The notes under the pieces are model-generated. The model was not told the DNA's origin and did not search any database. It saw nothing but the letters and a program-made list of their open reading frames with translations. The position numbers were made by a program, and so were the translations under genes. Of a DNA stretch of 64,000 bases, positions 45,931 through 53,976 are shown piece after piece. Source of the stretch: Bacillus_BD sp963765265 (GTDB lineage: Bacteria; Bacillota; Bacilli; Bacillales; Cytobacillaceae); NCBI GenBank assembly GCA_963765265.1, contig CAVXVN010000003.1, forward strand, positions 248,001 through 312,000. Direction: 5' to 3'. Numbering within the stretch: the stretch's first letter is position 1; each line of letters begins with the position of its first letter.

Positions 45931-47525
45931 TGAGTACTGGGAAACCGCTTGTGCGGATTCGACGAAAAAACAAGGCTTTAAAGGAACAAAAGAATAGTGA
46001 AAATAAGGATTCCTTAGAAAACAAAGAAAAGAACTTAGAAAATTTAAAAGAAAACATTATCACTGAGTTTGGGCAAACAGCAGACTTAAAGATTGATGAT
46101 ATAAAAATAGCCCAAACAGATGGAATGTTGTTCTATCTTGAAAGTATGATTGGGACAGACTTATTAAAAGAGACTTTTATAAACAAGAAAATGTATGGAA
46201 CACAACAGCCATTTGATTTGACCTCAAGGGAGGGGTTAACTGATTTTTGTCAGCAAGAGTTTGGCGGTTCGGGTTTTCAACTGTTGCAAAAAGTAGATGA
46301 AGTGGTAACCGCGATGTTAAATGGAAGCATTGCAATTGCGATGAGGTCCTATTCTTTTATCATCGTAATTGAGATGGGAAATACACAATATCGACAAATA
46401 GCAGAACCGACCTCACAGACCGTGATTAGAGGACCGAAGGATTGCTTTGTTGAGTCGATTTCAACGAACCAGTCACTAATTAGAAGAAGAATCAGAAATC
46501 AAAACCTTCACTTTGAAGAGTTCATCATCGGAAATGATACGAAAACAAAGGTAAACTTAGTTTATGTAAAGGGTATCGCTAATGAACAAATAACCTCAGA
46601 AGTTCGGACAAGATTAAATAAGATTAAGGTATCTGCTATTTTTGAATCTGCCAATATTGAAGAACTGATCGCGGATAAATCGTTTACGCTATTCCCATTA
46701 GCACTCAACACAGAAAGGCCTGATACAGTAGCAGGTAATCTAATGGAAGGGAAAATGGGGATCATCGTGGAAGGATCACCCTTTGTATTACTCGTTCCAG
46801 CTGTGTTCACTGATTTTTTTGTTTCATCAGAAGATTATTATCATCATTTTTTTGTCTCAAGTTTTATTAGGATCCTTCGCTATATTGCCTTTTTGATTGT
46901 GTTACTTACACCAGCTGCTTATGTGGGTCTTTTAACATTTAACCAGGAGATGATTCCCACTGATTTATTAATCAGTATTATCGCTCAGAGACAAGGGGTG
47001 CCATTTCCAGCTTTTGTTGAAGTGTTCCTGATGGAATTCACGTTTGAAATTCTGAGAGAGGCAGGTCTTAGGATGCCGAGGGCAGTCGGGATGACCGTTT
47101 CCATTGTCGGTGCCCTTGTTATTGGACAGGCAGCTGTAGAAGCAGGACTTATCTCAAATATTATGGTTATTATTGTAGCGATTACTGGCACGGCAAATTT
47201 TGTCGCTCCTGCGTATATTTTATCGACAGCAACGAGGTTGTTACGATTTATTCTTATTCTAATGTCTGCCTTTTTTGGACTGTATGCCGTCCTGCTTGGA
47301 TTAGTCGTTATGGTTGCCCATTTAGCCTCTTTACGATCATTTGGTGTGCCGTATTTAGCTCCAGTTGCCCCACTTAATCTAAAGGCTATGAAGGATGTCT
47401 TTGTTGTTTTTCCCTTTGCGTCCATGAATAGGAGACCTAGTTATTTACGCTCTCCTCAACCGGAAAAACAAAAGGATAAGAGTACTCCAAGTCCCCCTGA
47501 TATGTTAGGAGGAAATGAAGGGTGA
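45927..47525 (+). CDS. Spore germination receptor A subunit (GerAA-type)
   Basis: About 532 residues. An unusually charged N-terminus (RIRRKNKALKEQKNSENKDSLENKEKNLENLKENI) precedes the soluble domain (DIKIAQTDGMLFYLESMIGTDLL...), which contains the IRGPKDCFVESISTNQSLIRRRI block typical of GerAA. A C-terminal region of about five to six helices follows (ILRYIAFLIVLLTPAAYVGLLTF onward). The A subunit oligomerises as a channel. The ATG at 45927 or 45930 overlaps the gerAB stop; an ATG at 45885 has no ribosome site. Confidence 0.92.
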   Translation: MMSTGKPLVRIRRKNKALKEQKNSENKDSLENKEKNLENLKENIITEFGQTADLKIDDIKIAQTDGMLFYLESMIGTDLLKETFINKKMYGTQQPFDLTSREGLTDFCQQEFGGSGFQLLQKVDEVVTAMLNGSIAIAMRSYSFIIVIEMGNTQYRQIAEPTSQTVIRGPKDCFVESISTNQSLIRRRIRNQNLHFEEFIIGNDTKTKVNLVYVKGIANEQITSEVRTRLNKIKVSAIFESANIEELIADKSFTLFPLALNTERPDTVAGNLMEGKMGIIVEGSPFVLLVPAVFTDFFVSSEDYYHHFFVSSFIRILRYIAFLIVLLTPAAYVGLLTFNQEMIPTDLLISIIAQRQGVPFPAFVEVFLMEFTFEILREAGLRMPRAVGMTVSIVGALVIGQAAVEAGLISNIMVIIVAITGTANFVAPAYILSTATRLLRFILILMSAFFGLYAVLLGLVVMVAHLASLRSFGVPYLAPVAPLNLKAMKDVFVVFPFASMNRRPSYLRSPQPEKQKDKSTPSPPDMLGGNEG

Positions 47526-48709
47526 AAAGAAAACTATTAGGTCTTATAGTTATAACTGTGTTATTAACTGGCTGTTGGGATCAAAGGGAACTAGCGGATA
47601 TTTCAATTGTGACGGGGATGGCAGTAGACAAGGGGAAAAATGAAAAATATAAGCTAACGATAGAAGCCATTAATGCAACTGAATTAAATGCTAAAATGGC
47701 ATCGGGAAATTCCCCGTCTATTGTGTACTCTCTAGAAGGAAATACAGTTGCAGAGTTGGCATACAAAATGAACATTGGCGTATCAAAGAGTTTGATTTAT
47801 TCACATATGAGAGTTTTTGTTATGAGTAAGGACATTGCAAGCGGCGGCATGATGGCATTTCTCGATTCTTTTGAGCGAAGTAGAGACCTTCGGGACGACT
47901 TCGACATTGTAGTAGCGAAAGAAGGCAAAGCGGCAGACATATTACAGGTGTTTTATGTCGTTCAGAAATCTCCTTCTTTAAAAATGATAGAGCAGTTGGA
48001 ACATGGATCCCAGGTATGGGGATCTAATCCAGCGGTGAAGGTCAATGATTTCATACAGGCCTTAACTTCGCCAGGTCGCCAACCTGTTATGACAGCGGTT
48101 AGGATTCAGGGTGATCCAAAAAAAGGTGAAAGCGTTGATAATATGAAAAAGGGTCATCCAGATGCGATTGTCGCCATTGATTCAATGGCTTTATTTCGTA
48201 GGGATGAACTTGTAGGCTTTCTTCCTGTGGAGGATACGAGAGATTATTTATGGACACAGAATAAGATTAAAAGTACAACAATTTCAATACCGTGTGGTAA
48301 GGATCGATATGCTTCGATAAGGATTACTGATACGAAGACGAAACTGAAAGGTGCCATCAAAAATGGAAAACCAAAAGTTGATGTGAATTTGATAATGGAA
48401 GGTTATATCCTTGGTAGTACTTGTGAAGGGTCAATGGATGATCCAGGTACTTATAAGAAAATTGATAAATTGACCAATCAATATGTTAAAGAACATGTAC
48501 TTAAAACGATCCAAACGGTTCAAAAAGATTACGGGGTTGATGTTTTTGGATTTGGCGAAGTCGTTGGCCGTCAGGATTACAAAAACTTCAAAAAAGTCCA
48601 AGATCATTGGGATGAAGCCTTTAAAGACGCTGAAATAGACGTAGCTGTGAACACTAATATACGCAGGGCAGGTATCCGCACAAAAGGCGTATTTGATCGA
48701 ATGAAATAA
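47522..48709 (+). CDS. Spore germination receptor C subunit (Ger(x)C lipoprotein)
   Basis: A 395-residue lipoprotein. The signal peptide KRKLLGLIVITVLLTG ends in a lipobox LTGC with the modified Cys at 18 (CWDQRELADISIVTGMAVDKG, the Ger(x)C opening). Domain blocks include VYSLEGNTVAELAYKMNIGVSKSLIYSHMRVFVMSKDIA. It completes the receptor on the outer face of the inner spore membrane. The GTG start follows AGGAGG and overlaps the A gene by four bases. It is last in the operon. Confidence 0.93.
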   Translation: MKRKLLGLIVITVLLTGCWDQRELADISIVTGMAVDKGKNEKYKLTIEAINATELNAKMASGNSPSIVYSLEGNTVAELAYKMNIGVSKSLIYSHMRVFVMSKDIASGGMMAFLDSFERSRDLRDDFDIVVAKEGKAADILQVFYVVQKSPSLKMIEQLEHGSQVWGSNPAVKVNDFIQALTSPGRQPVMTAVRIQGDPKKGESVDNMKKGHPDAIVAIDSMALFRRDELVGFLPVEDTRDYLWTQNKIKSTTISIPCGKDRYASIRITDTKTKLKGAIKNGKPKVDVNLIMEGYILGSTCEGSMDDPGTYKKIDKLTNQYVKEHVLKTIQTVQKDYGVDVFGFGEVVGRQDYKNFKKVQDHWDEAFKDAEIDVAVNTNIRRAGIRTKGVFDRMK

Positions 48710-48721
48710 GGCGTCAAACAC

Positions 48722-48783
48722 GTTGTCAGGCACCACAAAAAGACAAAGTTAGCAAGAAGTGTCCATATGCGGTACCTGACACC
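48722..48783. repeat. TGCCTGACACC-family element (copy 4)
   Basis: TTGTCAGGCACC (48724-48735) and GGTACCTGACACC (48771-48783) are the arms, with ACAAAAAGACAAAG from the common core retained on the left side only. It directly follows the germination operon. Confidence 0.65.
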
Positions 48784-48891
48784 AGAAAGGGTAACCTGTC
48801 CACTCCGTGTGTACAAAGTGACATAGATCCTTTATTTAATATTTGTTTCGTTCATTGACGTATAAAAGAGCAATGCGATAAAATAAATCAT

Positions 48892-48930
48892 TAAGTCTGA
48901 CTTATTTAAAGGGTCGGACTTTTCTTTTAT
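48892..48930 (+). terminator. Hairpin with T-rich tail
   Basis: AAGTCTGAC pairs with GTCGGACTT, followed by TTCTTTT. A possible promoter (TTGACG at 48855, TAAAAT at about 48879) ends just before it, so it could act as an early terminator or attenuator for the PLP gene downstream. Confidence 0.45.
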
Positions 48931-48951
48931 TCAAAAGGGCGCACACATATT

Positions 48952-48966
48952 GGTGCCTGACACCCA
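48952..48966. repeat. TGCCTGACACC element, short copy (copy 5)
   Basis: GGTGCCTGACACCC is a 13-bp palindrome with GGTG/CACC arms; it lacks the wider core. It is 41 bp upstream of the Cys/Met PLP enzyme. Confidence 0.55.
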
Positions 48967-49006
48967 AAAATAGATACTAATCAGCAGAGAAAGGCAGTTG
49001 GAAAAT

Positions 49007-50143
49007 ATGAAATTTGAAACCATGCTTCTTCATCAGAACAAGAAACAAAATCGTACGATTAAAAGTAAAACTACGCCAATCTATCAAACCACCGCATTTA
49101 CATTTAATGATTTAGATGAGTTGGAAGGCTTCTATCAAGGAAATGGAAATTATTTGTACTCCCGTGTTGGAAATCCAAATACAGACGAGCTGGGCGAGAC
49201 AGTTGCGAGCTTAGAAGGGGCCCCAGCAGGTGTTGCATCATCTTCAGGGTTGTCCGCTATTCTAGCCGGCGTTTTAGCAGTAGTCAAAAGTGGAGATCAT
49301 ATTGTTGCTGCGGATGATCTTTATGGTGGAAGCTTTCATTTAATTAAAGATGAATTAAATGATTTTGGTATAGACGTAACCATTGTAGCTTTTGCAGATC
49401 TAAATCAAGTTGAAAAGGCGATTCAAAGTAATACGAAGCTTCTTTATACTGAATCGATTACCAATCCTATGTTACGAGTGGAAAATATCGAAGGTGTTGT
49501 TTCATTAGCGGAAAAATATGAGCTTACTACATTAGTAGATAATACCTTTGCTACCCCTTATCATTGTCAGCCCTATACAAAAGGAGTTGATCTAGTTGTT
49601 CATAGTGCAACGAAATATTTCGGTGGTCACAGTGATGTGACAGCAGGAGTATTAGTGGGGGAAGAAGCATTTATTGAGAAAGCTGCTGCAAAGATTACGA
49701 ATCTAGGAACGAACCTCAGTCCATTTGAAGCATGGTTAACATGTAGAGGGTTGAAAACATTGGCTCTTCGGATGAGAGAACAATCAGCAAATGCGAAAAA
49801 GCTAGCAGAGGCTCTTAAGGGACATGAGTTAGTAAAAAAAACGTATTATCCATTTGAATATGGTGAAGAAGGATATGGTGCGATTGTTACAGTCGAACTT
49901 CAAGACACCGTTGAGATAAATGAATTTTTCCGTCAGCTTTCTTGGGTGAAAATTGCCCCTACGTTAGCAGGTATCGAAACAATCGTTACTCATCCATTGA
50001 CTACCTCACACCGTGCTTTGCCACCGGAAGCACAAGTGGAACTGGGCATTACCAAAGGCTTAGTTCGCATTTCAGTGGGGATAGAATCTGTTGATGATAT
50101 TATAGATGTCTTTGTGAATGCACTTGAGAGATCGGTTCGTTGA
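49007..50143 (+). CDS. Cys/Met metabolism PLP-dependent enzyme (MetI/MetB-like)
   Basis: A 378-residue trans-sulfuration enzyme. Motifs: TTPIYQTTAFTFND at the N-terminus, SRVGNPNTDELGETVASLEGA, SSGLSAILAGVLAVVKSGDHIV, and the PLP lysine in DLVVHSATKYFGGHSDVTAG (about Lys205). The C-terminal PTLAGIETIVTHPLTTSHRALPPE is the family's last block. Cystathionine gamma-synthase, O-acetylhomoserine sulfhydrylase and lyases share these motifs, so the reaction is uncertain. No S-box riboswitch is visible upstream. ATG 49007 or TTG 48998 are both possible starts. Confidence 0.9.
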   Translation: MKFETMLLHQNKKQNRTIKSKTTPIYQTTAFTFNDLDELEGFYQGNGNYLYSRVGNPNTDELGETVASLEGAPAGVASSSGLSAILAGVLAVVKSGDHIVAADDLYGGSFHLIKDELNDFGIDVTIVAFADLNQVEKAIQSNTKLLYTESITNPMLRVENIEGVVSLAEKYELTTLVDNTFATPYHCQPYTKGVDLVVHSATKYFGGHSDVTAGVLVGEEAFIEKAAAKITNLGTNLSPFEAWLTCRGLKTLALRMREQSANAKKLAEALKGHELVKKTYYPFEYGEEGYGAIVTVELQDTVEINEFFRQLSWVKIAPTLAGIETIVTHPLTTSHRALPPEAQVELGITKGLVRISVGIESVDDIIDVFVNALERSVR

Positions 50144-50160
50144 ATATAGTTGAAAACATG

Positions 50161-50190
50161 AAGCTAAGGAGAGATCCTTAGTTTTTTTAT
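50161..50190 (+). terminator. Intrinsic terminator
   Basis: CTAAGGA and TCCTTAG arms followed by T7. The same stem type recurs at 52411. Confidence 0.85.
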
Positions 50191-50344
50191 TTTTGTACAA
50201 GTAGTAACAGAAATGAATTGCAATAGTGCAAGACCCATATAAAAAATTAGGTCAGCCCAATGTACATTTTTCTAATGAAGTGAACTATGCAGTTGACTGG
50301 GACATACATATGATAAATGGGAAATAAGAAAAGGAGGTAACGTT

Positions 50345-50587
50345 TTGTTGGTCAATTTAGTTCATCATCAAATAGCTATAGAATATGTACCAACTTCATC
50401 GCAGATTGTGTCTGTCATTTATAAGAAAGTTAATAGTGAAAGAAATGAAGTTGATCCTGATAGAACTTCAGATCGTACACCAGCAAAATCTCTTTCACAG
50501 TATAATCCTACCTCTAACTTCGAAAAGGAATTTTTTAAAATTGTATGGGTTCAAAATAAAAACAAAAAGGAAACGAATAAATCATGA
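50345..50587 (+). CDS. Small hydrophilic protein, possibly spore-coat related
   Basis: An 80-residue protein with TTG start and AAAGGAGGT site at good spacing. The sequence is polar (VNSERNEVDPDRTSDRTPAKSLSQYNPTSNFEKEFFKIVWVQNKNKKETNKS). It overlaps the next gene by four bases. No family is recognised. Its place ahead of an epimerase and a glycosyltransferase recalls B. subtilis ytcABC-ytxO and cge-type spore surface polysaccharide operons, but sequence similarity to YtxO or CgeA is not evident. The role is inferred weakly from context. Confidence 0.6.
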   Translation: MLVNLVHHQIAIEYVPTSSQIVSVIYKKVNSERNEVDPDRTSDRTPAKSLSQYNPTSNFEKEFFKIVWVQNKNKKETNKS

Positions 50588-51498
50588 AAGTACTAGTTAC
50601 TGGTGGCGCAGGATTTATCGGTTCGCATATTGTTGATACACTCATTGAATCTGGCTATGAAGTTGTTGTAGTTGATAATTTAAGTACTGGGAAGAAAGAA
50701 TACCTGCATGATAAAGCGGTGTTTTATAACCTAGAACTTCATTCCAAACAACTAGATGGTGTATTTGCAAAGGAATTACCTGATTTTGTCATCCATGAAG
50801 CTGCTCAGGTAGATGTTCCGATCTCTATCAATGATCCTTACTATGATGCGTATTCAAATATTTTGGGAACGATCCATTTGTTGGATTTATGCAGAGAATA
50901 CCAAGTCAAAAAAGTTATTTATGCTTCATCCTGTGCGGTTTATGGGGAAACAGGTGATTATAGTATTCAAGAAAGTAGTATAATTCAGCCAATCTCCTTT
51001 TATGGTGCATCTAAATACACGCCTGAACAGTATATACAACTTTATCAAAAAATATATGGGCTTTCCTTTACCATCCTTCGATATGCCAATGTTTATGGTC
51101 CAAGACAAACCCCAAAAGGAGAAGGTGGGGTTATCTCTATCTTCGTGAAGAAACTATTAAAAAATGAAAATCCAATTATATACGGTGATGGAACCCAAAC
51201 AAGGGACTTTGTTTATGTAAAAGATGTAGCACATGCTAATCTGCTTGCATTAACGAAGGGGGAAAATCAAATATTTAATGTCAGTCTTAACAAAAAAACG
51301 AGTATAAATGAACTGTTTTTCCTACTATCATTACTAATTCCTCATTCCGTCACTCCTATTTATAAACCATCTAGGAATGGAGACATATTGTATAGTCGAT
51401 TAGATAACCAAAAAGCAAAAGAGTTGCTCGGATGGCAGCCGAAATTTGATTTATTTAAAGGACTTACAGAAACAAAAGAGTTTTATGAAAAAAATTAA
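50584..51498 (+). CDS. NAD-dependent epimerase/dehydratase (UDP-glucose 4-epimerase-like)
   Basis: A 304-residue extended short-chain dehydrogenase. The NAD motif is VLVTGGAGFIGSHIVDTLIESGYEVVVVDNLSTG. The catalytic Tyr-Lys pair is in YGASKYTPEQY, with SSCAVYG upstream as the Ser. DGTQTRDFVYVKDVAHANLLAL is the sugar-nucleotide block. Most likely it makes a UDP- or TDP-sugar for the glycosyltransferase next door. It overlaps the small ORF and is 53 bp before the glycosyltransferase gene; all three form one operon. Confidence 0.9.
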   Translation: MKVLVTGGAGFIGSHIVDTLIESGYEVVVVDNLSTGKKEYLHDKAVFYNLELHSKQLDGVFAKELPDFVIHEAAQVDVPISINDPYYDAYSNILGTIHLLDLCREYQVKKVIYASSCAVYGETGDYSIQESSIIQPISFYGASKYTPEQYIQLYQKIYGLSFTILRYANVYGPRQTPKGEGGVISIFVKKLLKNENPIIYGDGTQTRDFVYVKDVAHANLLALTKGENQIFNVSLNKKTSINELFFLLSLLIPHSVTPIYKPSRNGDILYSRLDNQKAKELLGWQPKFDLFKGLTETKEFYEKN

Positions 51499-51551
51499 GA
51501 TTATATGAATAATAGGAATAAAAGATTAAAAAAGGAAGGGGATAAAAAAGA

Positions 51552-52409
51552 ATGTCTAGCAAAGTAACTGTGTTAATTCCATTTTATAATCCTGGAAGGT
51601 ATTTAGTAGATGCAATAGAGAGTGTTTTTTCACAAACATATAAGAATTGGAAATTAATATTAATTAATGATGCCTCAACGGATGATTCATTGTCCCTAAT
51701 TAAAAAATATTTATCAGATGATCGCGTAAAAATTGTGCATCATAAACGTAATTTAGGTCAGTCAAGTAGTTTGAATACAGGATTAAACTTAGTCGACACT
51801 CCTTTTCTTATTCAACTAGATGCAGATGATTGGTTTTATAAAGATACTCTAAAAGTTCTTGTAAAAGAAGCAAAAAAATTACCAGAAGAGGTAGGTCTTA
51901 TAAGTGGAAATATTAATTTCGTATTTGAGGATAATACTGGGAAGCAATTTAAACAGAAGATTAAAAAGGGAAGAGTATTTGATGACAAGTATGAATTTCT
52001 ACTGGCAAATCGTTCTGTATGGCCGAGGTTTTATCGGACCTCAGCATTAAAAGTAGTTGGTGGATGGCCTATTGATGGCCCCTATAACGGCCGATATGTT
52101 GAAGATTTAAGAGTTCTTTTCTATTTAATTGAACGATACCGATTTCATTGGATTGATAAGCCCATGTTGAACCATAGAAGACATGAAAACAATCAAACGA
52201 ACAAAATGGCATTACTTGGTGAAGTAGTTGAATGGGCTATTAAAGATACTTTACAGAGATGGGGAAATGAATTTGAACCGATTATCACCACAGATGAAGA
52301 AGGATGGACAATCGTAACTGGACTTAAAACAAAAACAACGCCGAAAAACATACTTTCTGAAATGCTGAGTGAACCGAAAAGTAAACAATATAAAATTGCA
52401 TATTATTGA
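51552..52409 (+). CDS. Family 2 glycosyltransferase (CgeD-like)
   Basis: A 285-residue GT-A enzyme. The N-terminal domain has VTVLIPFYNPGRYLVDAIESVFSQTYKNWKLILINDASTDDS (nucleotide-sugar motif), the DXD-type PFLIQLDADDW, and the acceptor block RYVEDLRVLFYLIERYRFHWI with ED as likely catalytic acids. There is no transmembrane segment. It is close in layout to spore surface glycosyltransferases of Bacillus; the acceptor is unknown. It ends with a T-tract hairpin. Confidence 0.88.
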   Translation: MSSKVTVLIPFYNPGRYLVDAIESVFSQTYKNWKLILINDASTDDSLSLIKKYLSDDRVKIVHHKRNLGQSSSLNTGLNLVDTPFLIQLDADDWFYKDTLKVLVKEAKKLPEEVGLISGNINFVFEDNTGKQFKQKIKKGRVFDDKYEFLLANRSVWPRFYRTSALKVVGGWPIDGPYNGRYVEDLRVLFYLIERYRFHWIDKPMLNHRRHENNQTNKMALLGEVVEWAIKDTLQRWGNEFEPIITTDEEGWTIVTGLKTKTTPKNILSEMLSEPKSKQYKIAYY

Positions 52410-52410
52410 A

Positions 52411-52440
52411 AAACTAAGGAAAGAGATCCTTAGTTTTTTT
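52411..52440 (+). terminator. Intrinsic terminator
   Basis: AAAAACTAAGGA...TCCTTAGTTTTTTT follows the glycosyltransferase gene directly. Confidence 0.9.
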
Positions 52441-52462
52441 GTAATGGAAATAAACGTCAATA

Positions 52463-52534
52463 TGTGCAATTATCCTTTGATTTGGTGCGGAAAATGAAAT
52501 AGTGGTGCAATTAATCCCTATTTTGGTGCAATTA
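52463..52534. repeat. GGTGCAATTA short direct repeats
   Basis: TGTGCAATTA (52463), GGTGCAATTA (52504) and GGTGCAATTA (52525), with a degenerate TTGGTGCGGA at 52482, lie at irregular 19-41 bp spacing. There is no coding potential. Confidence 0.4.
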
Positions 52535-52584
52535 GCATACAGAAGGGTGCTTTTTCAAAAAAGGTCCTAACAAATCTAAGCCTC

Positions 52585-52595
52585 AAGTCTGACTT
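52585..52595. promoter_or_regulatory. Candidate LiaR binding dyad
   Basis: AAGTCTGACTT is a near-perfect dyad (AAGTC/GACTT) 75 bp before the first Lia gene and shortly upstream of a TTATAG-like -10. Its position suits activation by LiaR; the sequence agrees only partly with published LiaR boxes. Confidence 0.35.
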
Positions 52596-52669
52596 TAAAA
52601 TACGCTACAGGTTCGTTATAGAAAAACAATCAAAAAGGTAAGATGAATTCAAGAAAGGAGGCAACAAAA

Positions 52670-53014
52670 ATGAAAAAATTTGGTTTGCTTTTATTAGGAG
52701 GCCTTGCAGCAATTGTGTTATTGCATAATCTTGCTCCAATAGTAGGGATGGTGATCAGCCTTGCGATTCTCTACTTTGTCGTCAAACGTTTCTTAAAAAC
52801 TGATTCAATCTTAATGAAAATCGGTTGGGGTATCCTCGGTTTAATGGCTTTAATGGCATCTGCATCCAACATACCGGCCGTTCTAGGAATTGCTGCAGCT
52901 TATGTTTTGTATGTGGTTTATAAAAATTGGAATAAAACTAAAACCGTTGTACAGGAAGAAAAGGATCCATTTGTGAATTTCGAAAGACAATGGTCCGAAT
53001 TGAATAAATATTAA
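52670..53014 (+). CDS. LiaI/Lmo0954-like membrane protein
   Basis: A 114-residue protein with about four hydrophobic segments (FGLLLLGGLAAIVLLHNLAPIVGMVISLAILYFVV, IGWGILGLMALMASASNIPAVLGIAAAYVLYVVY) and a charged tail (QEEKDPFVNFERQWSELNKY). It resembles the Lmo0954-family proteins encoded ahead of PspA/LiaH genes and stands where B. subtilis LiaI does, anchoring LiaH to the membrane. AAGGAGG lies at ideal distance from the ATG at 52670. It is co-transcribed with liaH 35 bp downstream. Confidence 0.8.
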   Translation: MKKFGLLLLGGLAAIVLLHNLAPIVGMVISLAILYFVVKRFLKTDSILMKIGWGILGLMALMASASNIPAVLGIAAAYVLYVVYKNWNKTKTVVQEEKDPFVNFERQWSELNKY

Positions 53015-53049
53015 TAAAAAATAAACGACCCTAAAAGGAGAGAAAACAA

Positions 53050-53712
53050 ATGGCAAACTTATTTTCCCGCATTAAAAATACAGTATTAGCAGATTTACAT
53101 GATGCACTGGATCATAAAGAGCAAAAAAATCCAATTGCTCTTTTAAACCAGTATTTACGCGAATGTGAACAAGAAACAGAAAAAGTTCGTAAGCTTTTGG
53201 AAAGACAGTATCGTTTAAAAGATGAATTTACACGCGAATATCGTCAAGCAGTGGACTTGTCTGCTAAACGTAAACACCAGGCGGAGATTGCTTCTCAAGC
53301 AGGAGAAACAGAACTCTATCAATTTGCTGCCAATGAACAAGAACAATATGAGGCTCGTGCTACTCGCTTAAAGGAAATTATGGAGCAAGCAAGTGGTCAA
53401 CTTGTTGAATTAGAACAGAAATATGAAGAAATGAAGCATAAGCTAAAAGATATGAATATTCGCCGATTGGAGTTAATGGGTCGTGAAAATATCACTCGTG
53501 CTCAACATAAAATGAATCAAGTGCTAGATAATCAATCCTATTCTAGCGAATCCTTTTCCAAATTCCAAGAAATTGACTCTTATCTTGATCGCTTAGAACA
53601 TCAAGTGAACAGCTCCTATTACCGAAACACAATTGATTCTCGAATCGCGCAATTAGAAAAACAAAATAGCTCTATAAACATAAAAAAAGAAGAAACAAGT
53701 TCAATTTCATAA
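53050..53712 (+). CDS. liaH: LiaH, PspA/IM30-family protein
   Basis: A 220-residue, almost wholly helical coiled-coil protein of the phage-shock PspA/IM30 family (NLFSRIKNTVLADLHDALDHKEQKNPIALLNQYLRECEQETEKVRKLLERQ at the N-terminus). It has no membrane helix. LiaH forms large oligomers that stabilise the membrane under antibiotic stress. AAAGGAGAG precedes the ATG. In B. subtilis it is the main target of LiaR. LiaF, LiaS and LiaR follow after a repeat element; a LiaG-type gene is absent. Confidence 0.9.
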   Translation: MANLFSRIKNTVLADLHDALDHKEQKNPIALLNQYLRECEQETEKVRKLLERQYRLKDEFTREYRQAVDLSAKRKHQAEIASQAGETELYQFAANEQEQYEARATRLKEIMEQASGQLVELEQKYEEMKHKLKDMNIRRLELMGRENITRAQHKMNQVLDNQSYSSESFSKFQEIDSYLDRLEHQVNSSYYRNTIDSRIAQLEKQNSSINIKKEETSSIS

Positions 53713-53790
53713 TACAAACTGATATGCTAAAGGCGTAGGTATCTACGCCTCTTTAGTAAATAATCAATTACCTTAAACATATAAATGTGC

Positions 53791-53941
53791 TGAACAAGGC
53801 GCTTCCGCTTTTAATGTTATCTAGCTCCAGCGCCTACCCCCTCGAGGTCACAAGCCAATCCGTCAAGAAGGTTAAAGAGCAACCTTTCATGCCAGGCTGT
53901 CTTATGCTATGTCGGGGGTGAACAAGGCGCTTCCGCTTTTA
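53791..53941. repeat. 150-bp intergenic repeat flanked by 23-bp direct repeats
   Basis: The 23-bp TGAACAAGGCGCTTCCGCTTTTA occurs at 53791 and 53919. Inside, AGCGCCTACCCCC pairs with GGGGGT...GGCGCT across the element. CTAGCTCCAGCGCCTA..CCCTCGAG is typical of a repeat family spread through Bacillus and Oceanobacillus genomes. It lies between liaH and liaF. Confidence 0.75.
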
Positions 53942-53976
53942 CAATTCCTGTTATAACAAGAAGGGAGGAATCCAAA

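Noticed and set aside
52463..52534. CRISPR-like array
   Set aside because: Repeats are only about 10 bp, irregularly spaced, and no cas gene is present.
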